This document shows positions 37,152 through 48,407 of a DNA stretch of 64,000 nucleotides, piece by piece. Below the pieces are notes generated by a model that searched no databases, was not told the origin of the DNA, and was given only the letters and a program-made list of their open reading frames with translations. Position numbers and translations under genes: made by a program. Source of the DNA: CAVVZJ01 sp963752755 (lineage in GTDB: Bacteria > Planctomycetota > Planctomycetia > Isosphaerales > Isosphaeraceae); NCBI GenBank assembly GCA_963752755.1, contig CAVVZJ010000004.1, forward strand, positions 1 through 64,000. The letters are read 5' to 3'. Each line of letters begins with the position of its first letter. The first letter of the stretch is position 1.

Positions 37152-38450
37152 ATGAGTGCTCAGGTCGTCTGGGAGTCCGTATTCTGGGTGGCGGCCGGGT
37201 TGGTTCTGCACGCCTACATCTTCTATCCAATGATGATGGCCGCCGGAGCACGGCTCTTTGGGAGGACGATCCACAGGGGTGGCCACGGGCCGCGCTCCGT
37301 CTCGATCGTGGTGTCGGCCTACAACGAGGAGGAGAGGATCGACCAGCGAGTTGACGAGTTGCTCGGCTGGCTCGAATCGACCACGATCGAAGGTGAGGTG
37401 ATCGTGGTCTCTGACGGCTCGACCGATGACACGGCCGCTGTCGCCCGCCAGCGACGCGGGCCGAGGCTCCGAGTCATCGAGCGAGAGGAGAACCGGGGGA
37501 AGGCAGCCTCGATCAGTGAAGGCTGCGCCGCGGCGCGGTTCGAGGTAATCGCCTTTGCCGATGCGAGGCAGGAGTGGGCCCCCGATGCCATCGAGAGGCT
37601 CCTGGAAAACTTCGAAGACCCGATGGTTGGTGCTGTCGGCGGCGACCTGGTGCTGGAGAGTGAGCCTGGCGTGATGGCGGGCGTCGGACTCTACTGGCGG
37701 TTCGAGAAGTGGCTGCGTCGTCAAGAGAGCCGAGTCCACTCGACGGTTGGCCTGACCGGAGCCATCGGCGCCATACGACGCGAGTTGTTCCGACCGATCC
37801 CGCCGGGGACGATCCTGGATGACATGTATTGGCCGCTCCGGGTCGCGATGCAGGGCTACCGCGTGGTTCATGACGGTCGAGCCCGCGCCTTCGATCGGCT
37901 GCCTGACCAGCCGAGCGACGAGTTCCGTCGCAAGGTCCGGACACTGAGCGGCAACTTCCAGCTCGTCATGAGGCTACCATCTGCGATCGCCCCCTGGCGA
38001 AACCCGATCTGGTTCCAGTTCGTCTCGCACAAACTGCTCCGGCTGGTCGTGCCTTGGGCCCTCCTCGCCGTGTTCGCAGCGAGCGCGGCACTGCCGGGGA
38101 CGTTCTACCGCCTGGCTCTCATGGCTCAACTGACCGGCTACACCGTCGCCTTGTTTGCACTCACGACGCCGATCGGAGCGCGGGTACGGCTTGTCTCAGC
38201 GGCGGGCTCGTTCCTGGTGCTCAACGCGGCCGCCTGGTTCTCCTTCTGGATCTGGATCAGCGGTGGGGCGTCGCGATCATGGTCGAAGGTTCGTTACGCT
38301 CCGGAGCCGCGCGGACTGTCCGCGCAGACGCCCCATGATGACGATGTTCCGCGGCCTCGACCGCTGGCTGATCCCCTACCTTGCGGAGATCGGTCGGCGT
38401 CGTCCGAGACAGCCGGGCGAGCCGACTCATCTCCTGCTTTGCATCGCTGA
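37152..38450 (+). CDS. Membrane glycosyltransferase family 2
   Basis: A processive-type GT2 enzyme with an N-terminal membrane helix (WESVFWVAAGLVLHAYIFYP), the catalytic GT-A domain (SIVVSAYNEEERIDQRVDEL, VVSDGSTDDTAAVARQ, FADARQEWAPDAIERLL, and LDDMYWPLRVAMQGYRVV), and C-terminal membrane segments (WALLAVFAASAALPG, SFLVLNAAAWFSFWIWI). ATG 37152 follows CTGGAGGATC. The recognisable protein ends near 38300; the last 45 or so residues are arginine/proline-rich and overlap the next gene by 116 bp, so a frameshift near 38275-38330 may have removed the real stop. Confidence 0.87.
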   Translation: MSAQVVWESVFWVAAGLVLHAYIFYPMMMAAGARLFGRTIHRGGHGPRSVSIVVSAYNEEERIDQRVDELLGWLESTTIEGEVIVVSDGSTDDTAAVARQRRGPRLRVIEREENRGKAASISEGCAAARFEVIAFADARQEWAPDAIERLLENFEDPMVGAVGGDLVLESEPGVMAGVGLYWRFEKWLRRQESRVHSTVGLTGAIGAIRRELFRPIPPGTILDDMYWPLRVAMQGYRVVHDGRARAFDRLPDQPSDEFRRKVRTLSGNFQLVMRLPSAIAPWRNPIWFQFVSHKLLRLVVPWALLAVFAASAALPGTFYRLALMAQLTGYTVALFALTTPIGARVRLVSAAGSFLVLNAAAWFSFWIWISGGASRSWSKVRYAPEPRGLSAQTPHDDDVPRPRPLADPLPCGDRSASSETAGRADSSPALHR

Positions 38451-39529
38451 CCACTTCGAGCCCAAATACGCCGGCGCGAGCCCCGAGGTCGCGAGCGGTC
38501 GCGTCGCTCATTGGGTCCGTGAATACCCCCGACTCTTCTCTCGATTCCGCGATGCGGACGGCCGGCCACCGCGTCACACATTCTTTTACCCTGTTGAAGA
38601 GTACGAACCGGAATACCTGGATGCTCTCGCCGCGCTCTGCTCCCGCGGATTCGGCGAGGTCGAGATCCACTTGCATCACGATAATGACACATCGGAGAAT
38701 CTGCGAGAGACGCTGATTGCCTTCCGGCAGACCCTTGCCGGACGACACGGCTTGCTCGCTCGCGACCGTTGTACCGGAGCAGTCGCGTACGGCTTCGTCC
38801 ACGGAAACTGGGCGCTGGATAACTCCCGGCCGGACGGTCGATGGTGCGGGGTCAATGACGAGCTTGATGTCTTGAGGCAAACGGGCTGCTACGCCGACTT
38901 CACATTGCCCTCCGCGCCGGACCGACCCAGACCCGGACGATTAACCGGATCTACTACGCCGTGGACGATCCGTCGCGACCGAAGTCGCACGACCGGGGAT
39001 TCGATGTTGGACAACGCTCGGCACCCACGGGGGCGTTGATGTTGATCCAGGGGCCGCTGCTGCTTGATTGGGGCGCCGGAAATGGGGAGTGGTGCCCTGG
39101 GTTGAAAACGGCTGTCTCCAGAGAAGCCAGCCCCCCGCACCGGAACGGCTCGACGCATGGCTGAGGGCCCGCGTTCAGGTGACGACTCGACCCGACTGGT
39201 TCTTCGTCAAGCTGCACACGCACGGCTGTGAAGAGCCATGTACCGAGGTCTTGCTTGGCGAGCCCATGCTCCGTCTGCACGAGGCACTAGCGGAAAGGTC
39301 GGCTAGGGATCCGTCGTTCCAGTTCCATTACGTCACGGCTCGCGAGATGTATAACCTGGCCCGTGCCGCGGAAGACGGCTGGCAAGGTTCCGTGGTCGAA
39401 GCCCGTGACCATGTTCTGACCTGGAACGAGGGGGCTGGAGGCCGCTCTTTGCCAGGTGATCCGAGGCTGATCACAAGCAGCGATCACAAGGACGCTGCGC
39501 GGGCGGGGCTCGGGCTCAAAGGGACCTGA
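38335..39529 (+). pseudogene. Polysaccharide deacetylase-like protein, frameshifted
   Basis: The product starts MMTMFRGLDRWLIPYLAEIG and contains an acidic and histidine-rich core typical of deacetylase-like barrels: CIADHFEPKYAGASPE, FGEVEIHLHHDNDTSENL and VAYGFVHGNWALDN. After GCYADFTLPSAPD near 38922 the frame changes to VDDPSRPKSHDRGFDV, and again near 39070 to a frame with DWFFVKLHTHGCEE and FQFHYVTAREMYNLA, ending at 39529. Corrected length is about 398 residues. It may trim acyl groups from the polymer; the exact activity is inferred. Confidence 0.75.
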
Positions 39530-40535
39530 TCCGTGGCCTGGCAGCGGGGCCGGGTGACGAGCGATTTGCCCAACACCCACCACGCGATCGGCGAAAGCGG
39601 CTGGCGACGGAGGCGGTTCCATGCCGGGTGACGAGCGGCGTGCGGGTTGCCGTTCTGGAGGTGAGCCGCTGCCCAGAGCCAGAAGAGTTCGGTCTCCCAG
39701 GCCCAGAAGTCGCTCGGGTCGAGCAGGTCCCGATAGCGGCGGACGACGCGGAGCATGTTGCTGTAATCACGATCGACATTCGTTCGCGAGAGTGAGCCAG
39801 GTACCTCGTAAGCAGTGGCCAGCGGCTCCGAAATCAAGTAAGCCGGCGAGGTGCTGAGTAGCCGGACCCAGAGGTCGCGGTCCTCGGACGGTTCCAGGCC
39901 GGTCTCAAACCGGCGGTCGCCGAGCGCCTCGCGGCGGACCACGACGGTGGAGGTCCAGACGAGCGTGGCGATGTCGAAGAGGCCGTCGTCTCCGGGGCGG
40001 ATGGGGCGGTCGTAAGCGCGCTCCGCTTGCAAGACCCGACGGGCTCGGGGTCGGCCGGGCGGCTGACGGAAGAGGCGGGAGACAAGCCAGCCAATCCAGG
40101 GACGGCGGCTGCGGATCTCGTCGAAAACGAGACCATCCTCATGTGAGGGCAGAAAGCGCGGGGAGCCAGGACGCTCGCAGTAGTAGCGGCTCGCGACCAC
40201 GCCGAACTCCGGCTGACGGTCGAAGACCGCAAGTTGCCGATCGAGCTTTTGAGGCTCCCAGGAATCGTCGGCGTCAAGAAACGCGACGAAGCGGCCTCGC
40301 GATTGCTCGATCCCAAGGTTGCGGTGCGTGGCTGCGCCTCCGTTGGGCTTGCGAATCAGCCGGACGCGGTCGCCGAAAGGGGCCACGCGGGCGCCGGATC
40401 GTCCGGGCTGCCGTCGTCGATGACCAGGATCTCACCCGCCGGACGCGACTGTTCGAGGGCACTCCGCACCGCGCGAGCAATTGTCGCGGAAGCACGGTAG
40501 GCCGGGATGATGACGGAAACCTCATTCTGTTCCAC
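39484..40535 (-). pseudogene. Glycosyltransferase family 2, one frameshift
   Basis: A GT-A fold transferase. The GTG at 40535 begins VEQNEVSVIIPAYRASATIA and continues to LVIDDGSPDD; one indel near 40388 then moves it to the frame encoding VRLIRKPNGGAATHRNLG, RGRFVAFLDADDSWEP (DxD motif) and EPSEDRDLWVRLL. Corrected length is about 350 residues. It is the last gene of the minus-strand cluster and its 3' end overlaps the convergent deacetylase-like gene by 46 bp. Confidence 0.85.
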
Positions 40536-40605
40536 AGTGTGGGAACCCTCGAAGGCGGAAGACTGGCAAATAGAAGTCCGTCAAACCGGGGATGCCATCG
40601 GCTTC

Positions 40606-41898
40606 TTACATGCGGAACGCTTCCGACCGGGGCACCACGCCCTCCCGACGTCCGCTGGCCGGTCGAATTGCTGGAGTCGGGTCGGCCACGGCATGGGGAG
40701 CGACGACCGCCTCGTAATGGGCGATCAACTCACGTTCGAGGGCCCGGCGGTCGAACATCCGAAGCACGCGATCGCGACCGAGAAGTCCCATCGAGCGGCC
40801 ACAGTCCGGCAAGGCGAGAACGGCAGCGAGCTTGTCGGCCAGGTCGATCGGATTGCGGGCCGTGGCGAGCAGGCCGGTAACACTGTCCTCGACCACCTCG
40901 GGGATGCCACCCACGCGCGTGGCGACGATCGGTGTGCCGCTGGCCTGTGCCTCGCCGAGAACGCAACCGAACTCCTCGCGGACTGACGGCAGGAAGAAAA
41001 CGTCAGCCTGCCGCATGGCGTCTCGGACCCCAGTCCGCTCCAGAGTGCCGACGAACTCGACACAGTCGCCCAGACCAAGGTCCGCAACAGCCCCTTCCAG
41101 GGCGGCGCGGTCGGACCCTTCCCCGACGAGGCGATAGCGGAAGTCCATCCCGCGCCGACGCAACTCTGCCAGGGCATACAGCCCATCTTGCAGGGCCTTC
41201 TTCCAGTGGAGCCGGGCCACCGTGAGAATGATCGGGACCGGGTTGAACGGGGCCTCGGCGGCATCAGGAGCGGGTGTGAATAGATCACAATCAATGTGGT
41301 TGTACAGGACGAAGACTTTCTCCGGTTCGACGCCTCGAGCACGGACGCGACCGGCGAGGAAGCCCGAGGCGGCGAGGATGCGGTGGGAGGCGGCGTAGAG
41401 CCGGTCATTCTCGTCGCCGGGAGCGAGGGAGACGTCGGCGCCGTAAACGGAGAGGATCACCGGCAGGTCCAGGTCGGCTCCGAGGTCCTCGGCGCCATGG
41501 CCACCCCAGGTGAACTGGACATGGATCAGGTCGAGGCCGCGGCCAACGAACGGCAGGGCGTGGATCAGTCGGCGAAGTCGGCCCTCAGGCGAACCCGTGC
41601 GAAGGACGCGGCGGATCAGTCCCACACATTCCCCAGGATTCCGCATGAAGGCACCCACGGCACGACCGATCAGGCGAACGGCCTTGCCGGGTTGGCTCCA
41701 GTGGTCGATCCGGCCGAGGATCTGGGTCCGCTGACGCCAGTTGATCCGTCGATAGACGTCGTGAAGGACCGATGGTGGGTTCGACTCCCACGCGAAGATC
41801 GTCACTTCGTGGCCGTGCTGGAGGAGCGATTCGACCTTCTCGACGACGAACGTCTGGGCCACGCTCGGGAACTCGGTGATGAGGAAGGCACTCTTCAT
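40606..41898 (-). CDS. Glycosyltransferase family 4, colanic-acid WcaL-like
   Basis: An intact 430-residue GT-B enzyme starting MKSAFLITEFPSVAQTFVV at ATG 41898, where homology begins. Features are the acceptor domain with LIHVQFTWGGHGAEDLG, the linker VLYNHIDCDLFTPAP, and the donor domain ILTVARLHWKKALQDGLYAL, YRLVGEGSDRAALEGAV, VFFLPSVREEFGCVLGEAQ and GGIPEVVEDSVTGLLA. The start region resembles WcaL-type transferases. The frame is open to 42180 without recognisable upstream sequence. Confidence 0.9.
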   Translation of the reverse strand: MKSAFLITEFPSVAQTFVVEKVESLLQHGHEVTIFAWESNPPSVLHDVYRRINWRQRTQILGRIDHWSQPGKAVRLIGRAVGAFMRNPGECVGLIRRVLRTGSPEGRLRRLIHALPFVGRGLDLIHVQFTWGGHGAEDLGADLDLPVILSVYGADVSLAPGDENDRLYAASHRILAASGFLAGRVRARGVEPEKVFVLYNHIDCDLFTPAPDAAEAPFNPVPIILTVARLHWKKALQDGLYALAELRRRGMDFRYRLVGEGSDRAALEGAVADLGLGDCVEFVGTLERTGVRDAMRQADVFFLPSVREEFGCVLGEAQASGTPIVATRVGGIPEVVEDSVTGLLATARNPIDLADKLAAVLALPDCGRSMGLLGRDRVLRMFDRRALERELIAHYEAVVAPHAVADPTPAIRPASGRREGVVPRSEAFRM

Positions 41899-42031
41899 GG
41901 CGCGGCTCCGGAGGCGGCATGTTTCACGCGGTCCAGGGGCATGGCGGGGTTCTCTCACGCTCCTCAGCGCGGGCAGGGGTCGGAAGTGCCTGGCGTTGGC
42001 AAAGGAACGGGCGGCTGGTGACGTCACGTCA

Positions 42032-42935
42032 TCATCCGATCGCGCGGCGGCGAACTTGCGACGAAGGTAGCCAGCCAGCGACGGCGACACCCGGTCCACC
42101 AGCCGGACGGCCTGGCGTCGCAGGCCGAGCGCCACCGTTCGGGGCGTGGGCCGCGACGGGCTCGGAATTCGTCTCCTCAACGTGGGCTCGGCTCCACATC
42201 TCCTCGTAGTCGCACTGCGAGGGCATCCGGCGGAAGATCGGGACGACTGCTTGACGGCGGGCCTGTACGGCCAGAAGCACGGGCCGGTCGTTGATCAATT
42301 CCCCGCGGCCACCGGCCTGCCGAGGATCGGCCACTTCATAGCAACGCCCTCCCTCACCATTCTCGACCGCGATCATCCGCTCGACGCGAAAGCCGTTTGC
42401 CTCCGACAGGGCCTGGTAAAAGAAGATTGGACTGAGCTGATAGAATCCGTGCCCGAAGTAGTTATTCGCTGGCGACGTCAGCAGCAGGTGCCCTCCAGGT
42501 CGGACCATCTCCATGCAATTGCGCAGGGCGATCGGCAAATTAAAAATATGCTCAATAGTGCCGCCATCGTACACGAGGTCGTAACGTTCCTTCCAGCCAT
42601 CAGGCACAGGCTCGTTGAGGTCGTGGATCATGCCGGCGCCATCATAGTCGGAGGCGTCGAGGACATCGATCTCGCGGGCTCCCAGTTCGGCAAGGAGCCT
42701 CGCGAAGAGCTGGCGACCGGGTCCGATCGCGAGTGGGTCGGGATGCGTCGGTGGGAGCGACAAGGCGGTCCGGGTCGAAGTCCTCAGGCAGGAGGCCGTG
42801 GTCGGAGAGCCGGTTGCGCAGCGGCTCGGGTTCGACGTAGAGCGTTTGCTGCCCGAGTAGTAGGCACCGTTCGATCACGATGCCGTCGCTCAACCCGGAG
42901 AGGAGGAAGTCGAGGTCGAATCGCTGGACGCCCAT
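42032..42935 (-). pseudogene. Methyltransferase-like protein, one frameshift
   Basis: The ATG at 42935 (MGVQRFDLDFLLSGLSDG) overlaps the stop of the ABC ATPase gene (TGATG), then the frame changes near 42762 to one encoding HPDPLAIGPGRQLFARLLA, DVLDASDYDGAGMIHDL, YDLVYDGGTIEHIFNLPIA and VRPGGHLLLTSPANNYFG. The late part has the shape of a class I methyltransferase (motif with GGTIEHI and the post-motif PGGHLLL). Corrected length is about 301 residues. It probably modifies the exported polymer or a sugar precursor. Confidence 0.78.
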
Positions 42936-44287
42936 CAATCCGCCTTTCGGAAGGTGCGTGAAGCGAATTCCGGATCGCTGGTGGGGGACAAGGACCAGGA
43001 AGCTTCCTGATAATACAGGCCATATCGGCCAGCCTCCGGCGCGACACCCGTTCCGAAGACGTCGGCGGGCTCGACCGAGATCCGGACGGCTCGCTCGATC
43101 AGGTCGGTGTGAGTCGGCGACGCGGCGGGGCCGGTCGCCAGGATCACGGTGAGGTAATACAGACCGGGAAGGAGCCGGACCTCCGGAACCTCGAAGGCGA
43201 TCGTGGCCCGGTGTTCCGTCTCATGGACGAGCTCGGGAGCCTGGACAAGCGTGGGGAAGGTCACAAGTCGCTGGCCGAGGGCATCCTCGACGATGACGCA
43301 GAAGAGGGTGTTCACTGGATCGATCGGACCCCAGTCATAGCTCACTTCCACGCGAAGCGGTCCGCCCATGCGAAAGGCGGTCGTGTCCTGGCCGTCGCAG
43401 CGGAGACGCATTTGTGTCAGGGCCGAGGCGGAGCCGGGCCGGCGGCCGGAATGGTTGCGAAGGTCCACGGCGCCGTCGGAGAGCGAGCCGTCCTCCGTGC
43501 CGCGGAAATAGCGCTCGACGACCTCGCCGGATGGGCCTTCGGCCGTGACTCTCCCTTGCTCCAGAAGGATCGCCCGCGTGCAGAGTCCCTGGACGGCCGC
43601 CATGTTGTGGCTAACAAGCAAGACCGTGCGGCCCTCGCCGGCCACGTCCTCCATCTTGCCCAGGCACTTCTTCTGGAAGGTGGCATCTCCGACGGCCAGC
43701 ACCTCGTCCACGATCAGGACTTCCGGCTCCAGGTGTGCCGCCACGGCGAAGGCGAGGCGGAGGTACATGCCGCTGGAGTAGCGCTTCACCGGGGTGTCGA
43801 TGAATTTTTCCACCCCGGAGAAGGCCACGATCTCGTCAAACTTGCGGCTGATGTGGGCCCTGTCCATGCCGAGGATCGAGCCGTTGAGGTAGATGTTCTC
43901 GCGGCCGGTCAGCTCGGGGTGAAAGCCCGTGCCGACCTCCAGAAGTGAGCCGACTCGGCCAAACACCTCGGCGTGGCCGGTGGTGGGTCGAGTAATCCGT
44001 GAGAGGACTTTCAAGAGCGTGCTCTTGCCCGCGCCGTTGCGACCGACGATGCCGAGCACCTCACCCGCGCGGACCTCGAACGAAGCATCCCGCAAGGCCC
44101 AGACGACGTCGGGCGCATCGGCCTCGGCGTCGCGGAATCGGCTCAGGCGACGGAGCCGGTTGAGGTTCCGCAGGGGGGCCTTCAGCGCGTGGACAACGGC
44201 ATCGCGGATATGGTCGTGCCGCTGGGCGGCGGTCCCGATGCGGTAGCGTTTACCGAGCCCTGCGGCTCGGATGGCGAGTTCGGACAT
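42935..44287 (-). CDS. Polysaccharide ABC exporter ATPase, Wzt-like
   Basis: A 450-residue ATPase of the Wzt/TagH/KpsT group that exports finished polysaccharide. Walker A GRNGAGKST (82-90), signature YSSGMYLRLAFA (170-181), Walker B VLIVDE (190-195) and H-loop H227 in LVSHNMAAVQ are all present. The ATPase is followed by a C-terminal beta-sandwich of about 180 residues resembling the Wzt carbohydrate-recognition domain (LRVEVSYDWGPIDPVNTLF, LLPGLYYLTVILATGP). That domain selects the capped chain end in the known O9a systems. The permease gene lies 63 bp upstream in the operon. Confidence 0.92.
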   Translation of the reverse strand: MSELAIRAAGLGKRYRIGTAAQRHDHIRDAVVHALKAPLRNLNRLRRLSRFRDAEADAPDVVWALRDASFEVRAGEVLGIVGRNGAGKSTLLKVLSRITRPTTGHAEVFGRVGSLLEVGTGFHPELTGRENIYLNGSILGMDRAHISRKFDEIVAFSGVEKFIDTPVKRYSSGMYLRLAFAVAAHLEPEVLIVDEVLAVGDATFQKKCLGKMEDVAGEGRTVLLVSHNMAAVQGLCTRAILLEQGRVTAEGPSGEVVERYFRGTEDGSLSDGAVDLRNHSGRRPGSASALTQMRLRCDGQDTTAFRMGGPLRVEVSYDWGPIDPVNTLFCVIVEDALGQRLVTFPTLVQAPELVHETEHRATIAFEVPEVRLLPGLYYLTVILATGPAASPTHTDLIERAVRISVEPADVFGTGVAPEAGRYGLYYQEASWSLSPTSDPEFASRTFRKAD

Positions 44288-44350
44288 GGCGTTGGGCGAT
44301 CGCTCGGGGTGGCCGTTCGGAGGTCGGTTCGCTTCGGGGCCGAGATCAGG

Positions 44351-45278
44351 TCAGGCAACGTCGGCGAAGACGTTCTCGCTCAGGCGGAAGTAGAGCGTGC
44401 CGGCGACGAAGACCGCCACACCCGCGGCGGCCGAGACGCCGATCGTGGACCAGGAGACCGTCGTCGTGCCAAGCAGCGCCTTGCGGAAGCCTTCGATCAC
44501 ACCGGCCATCGGGTTCAGCGCGTAGAAGAGACGGTACTTCGGGGGCACGATCGACATCGGATAGACGATCGGCGACAGATACATCCAGATCTGGATCAGG
44601 AACGGCGTGGCATATTTCACGTCGCGATACTGGACGTTCAATGCCGCCAGCCAGCAGCCGACACCCGGTCACGGTCATCGCCATGAGCAGCACCAACGGT
44701 GGGACCGCGAGCAGGGCCATCGGCGAGGGAGTCTGGCCGTAGAGGACCATCACGACCACCAGCAGCAACGACCCGAAGGCCAGGTCGAGCAGGCCGGCGA
44801 GCACGGGCGCCACCGGGATCATCACGCGAGGAAAATAGACCTTGGTGATCAGGTTGGTGCTCATCACCAGGCTGTTGCTGGCACCCGAGAGGGAGGTCGA
44901 GAAATACGTCCAGGGGACCAGGGCCGTGAGGGCGAAGACGGGATAGGGCACGCCATCGGAAGGCACACCCGCCAGCCGGCCGAAGATCAAGGTAAAGATG
45001 ATCATGGTTAGCAACGGCTGAAGGATCGCCCAGCCGATGCCGAGGACCGTCTGCGCGTAGCGGACCTTGATGTCGCGCCAGACCAGGAACGCCAGCAGGC
45101 CCCGGTATTCGCGAAGCTCGCCGAGGTCGAAGACGGGCCAGCGGCCCGCCGGCCGAATCAGAAGCGGCGGCTTCCGGGCAGGTCGCGGCGTACCGGCCAC
45201 TGAGGTCGGTGCTGCCGTCTCCTGAGGGGTTTCGAGGGTGATCGACACGGGCTTTCCTTCGTATCGAAGTTTGGTCAT
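44351..45278 (-). pseudogene. Polysaccharide ABC exporter permease, Wzm-like, one frameshift
   Basis: A six-helix ABC-2 type permease. ATG 45278 begins MTKLRYEGKPVSITLE, followed by the amphipathic entry FLVWRDIKVRYAQTVLGIGW, then ILQPLLTMIIFTLIFG and YFPRVMIPVAPVLAGLLDLAF. One indel near 44657 moves the C-terminal part to another frame: NVQYRDVKYATPFLIQIWMY, NPMAGVIEGFRKALLG and LYFRLSENVFADVA. Corrected length is about 309 residues. The start overlaps the previous stop (ATGA), showing coupling with the GT4-GT9 gene. It forms the exporter channel with the Wzt-like ATPase. Confidence 0.88.
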
Positions 45279-48252
45279 CCTGAGATTGTGTCCAGACTGC
45301 GTGCAAGAACCGGACCGGACACATCCCGGGGGAGGGCGTATCGTCGTTCCAGGTCTTCTCGACGGAGGAGGTACGGTGAGATCGCGCGATCCGGATCGCG
45401 GGTCCAGGCCGCGACGCTTGACGAGATCGCGTTCCGGTGCCAGGCCTGGGCGTCCGGCGCCAGGGCGAAGAGATCGGCCCGTGAGGCTTCGAGGACCGCG
45501 CGCCAGCGGGTCGCCGGATCGTCCCTTTCCGGTCGCACGACCGTCAGTCCGCCTGACCATGGCCGTCGGCTCGACATGGGTTCGTTCACCGCATCCGGTC
45601 GCACGACGAGGATGCCTTGCACGTCGGGGTAATCCTGCTGCGCAAGGGCCGCGAGCCGGTCGTCGATCGGAATGGGGGGCTCGGAGGCAGAGGCTTCGAG
45701 GGGCGGTTCGAAGAGGACGACTCCGACGGTCGGCGTCGAAAAGCCGGAGGCCGCGAGATCCGACCAGTCATGGCGATGGAGCCGGCGGTCGAGCGTTCCG
45801 GGTTCCGAGGCAATCCGCCGACCGCCATCGAGCAGCCGGTCCAGCTCGGCGGCGACCTCCTCGACGTTGAGGCTCTGAAGGCAGTACAGAGCCTCGCAAT
45901 CCCAACGGCTGCAAGGGGCGCAGGGGACGATGTGCCGCGGAGCGACGGCCGGCGCGGAACCGCCAGGGTAGGGACCCCAGCGGCGGTCGTTCTCGGGTCC
46001 GAGCAAGGCGAGCAGGGGGGTGCCGCGGGCTCGGGCGAGGTGCATCACGCCGGTGTCGTTGCAGACGAACGCGGCGCTGCGGTCGAGCAGACCCACGAGC
46101 GAGTGCAGGTTGGTTTGCCCGATCGCGCTCCGGGCTCGATCGCGGAGCGCGGTCGGAAGGGACGCGCGGAGCGTCGCGACGAGGTCCGCCTCGGCGGGAG
46201 TGCCGGTGAAGACGAGCCGGAGGTCGGGGCGTCGTTCGAGTAGATGGACCGCCAGTGCGGCGAATCGCTCGGTCGGCCAGCGACGCGACGGCTTCTGCGA
46301 GCCGGGGTGCAGCGCGACGACGGTCGCCTCGGGCGGGAGTTCGAGTGCGGTTTCCAGCCGGCGGCGGCCGTCGGCAACGGCCTGCTCATCGAGAAAGAGT
46401 TGGGGGACGCGATCCGCTGGCTCGATGCGGGCTCCCAGGCCCTCGACCACGGCGAGGTTGTTGTCCGATTCGTGCCGGGTCGGGTCGAGCGGAACGACGC
46501 GATTGCAGAAAGGCCTGGAGCGGATGGCCGTCGTCGAGCCCGATCCGGTGCGGGGCGCCGGCGAGGAAGGGCTCGCGGAGCAGGAAATAGCCGGCTCCGG
46601 TGACCAGCAGGTCGAAGCCCTCGGTGAAGAGTCGGAGCGAGCCGGCAAGTCGGCCGGTCAGGGTCGGCCGGTTGAGGTGGTCGAGGACGCGGATCTCGTC
46701 CACATCGGGGCAACGTTCGAGAATCGCTCCGGCGGACATCGCCGGGCTGGACGCCCAGGACGATCCGGGCGCCCGGATAGTGCCGGCGGAGGGCGGCGAG
46801 CGTGGGCGTGAAGACGATCAGGTCGCCGAGCCGGGCCATGCGGGTGACGAGAATGCGGCGAATCTTGAGGGGTCGCTGGCCCGTCAAGGCGCGCCCGGCG
46901 AGCCGGAGCCCGTAGTAGAATTGGCCGGCGACATTGACGGCTCGGAGCACGAGACGGGCCTTGCGGGAAAGGCGATCGTAAGCGTAATCGGCAGCGTCGG
47001 GGGAGTCGGAGGTACCCTCCGGGGCACGGCGAGGCTCGGGTGGACGGTCCCGGCGGATCGGTCGGCCTCGGCGCCGGGAGGCGACGTCAAGGGCCTCGTC
47101 GATCCGGCGTTCCAACTCGTCGGTGCGCTGCTCCCAGGTGTTCGCGGCGGCCGTGGCGAGGCGGTGGTCGCGGCCGGCCTCGGGGGCGTCAAGGGCGGCG
47201 GTGATCGCCTGGAGATACTCGTCGGTCGTCTCGGCCAGGGCAATGGCGTGGCGACAGGTGGCGAGTCCTTCCAGGGGCGTGGCGACCACCGGGCGGCCGG
47301 TGGCGAGGTATTCGAACACCTTCAACGGGCTGCAAGACTCGGTCAGCTCATTCTTGCGGTAGGGGGCCAGGCAAACGTCGAACTCGCGGACGATTCCGGG
47401 CAGGTTCTCGTAAGGCTGATATCCGAGCAGGTGGATGTTCGGCTCGGAGGCCAGAGGCGCCGGGTCGTAACCCGGTTTGATCCGGCCTGCAAGGACAAAC
47501 TGCCAGTCGCGTTGGAGGCGGGCCAGCTCGATCAGCATCGGGTGATTCAGTCGCTCGTCCACCTGGCCGACGAAGCCGAGGCGCGGGTGGGGAACGGCCG
47601 CGAGGCTTGGGTGAGGGAGCGCGCGAGAGAGGCGTTCGGGAGCGAAATGGGCGAGGTCGGCGGCGCTTTCGAGGAGGGAAGCGTGGGGGTGGAGCAACCG
47701 GACCCGCTGGAGCAATCGCGGCGAGATGGCGAGGGCCAGGTCCACGCGGCGAAGCTGGTCTTCCTCCAGTTCCCGCATTCGGCGACGCCAGGCGAGTTCC
47801 TCGTCGGTGGGGCGACGCTCGGACTCGGGGGCGACGCCGTAGGCGCTCCACTCATCAATGGCGTAATAGATCGCCGCCGCTGGCCGGACGGCCGCGATCA
47901 AAGGCCAGGCGTCGGGACGGTGGGAGATCGCCACCGAGGCCCGGAAGCCCAGCCGATGGGCCACGTCTCGCGTGACCCGAGGGCGCCGCCAGAGGTTGCC
48001 TCGCCAGCGGAGGGGTGTGGCATAGGGGAACGTGAAGACCCAGAGATTCGGCTCGACCTGCCGAATCCCGAAGCCGGTGGAGGCGGGCGCCAGGGCCTTC
48101 CAGGTCGCCGTCAAACCGTGTCGGCGCATCTCCCAGTCAGGATCGACGTACAGGACGCGATGCCCACGGCGCGCCAGGCGGGTCATGAGTTGCTGCTTGC
48201 CCGTCCAGCAATAGTCCCAGTTCTGCTGCCCGAAGCAAAGAATCTCGCCCAT
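45275..48252 (-). pseudogene. GT4-GT9 bifunctional glycosyltransferase, frameshifted
   Basis: One long reading frame from ATG 48252 joins a GT4-like domain (ILCFGQQNWDYCWTGKQQL, HPRLGFVGQVDERLNHPML, YRKNELTESCSPLKVFEYL, PVVATPLEGLATC) to the start of a heptosyltransferase-like GT9 domain (KIRRILVTRMARLGDLIVF). Indels near 46740 and 46500 move the rest of GT9 to other frames (ILERCPDVDEIRVLDHLN; VVALHPGSQKPSRRWPTE; AFVCNDTGVMHLARARG). A further 140-residue C-terminal region follows to the stop at 45275. Corrected length is about 990 residues. The fusion is supported by a stop-free linker of about 80 residues between the domains. Sugars are unknown. Confidence 0.83.
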
Positions 48253-48407
48253 CGAAACCGGTGTCGCCGCTCCCTCTGAGGTCTCCGTCCAGCCAGCCTT
48301 GTCGTGGAGCGGCCGGCGGTCGCCCCGCGTTGACGATCGGCGTCACGGGGGACGGCCCTCTCCTTACAAATCGCATGCCGGGAAGGCGGAAATCGTTCGA
48401 AGGCTCA

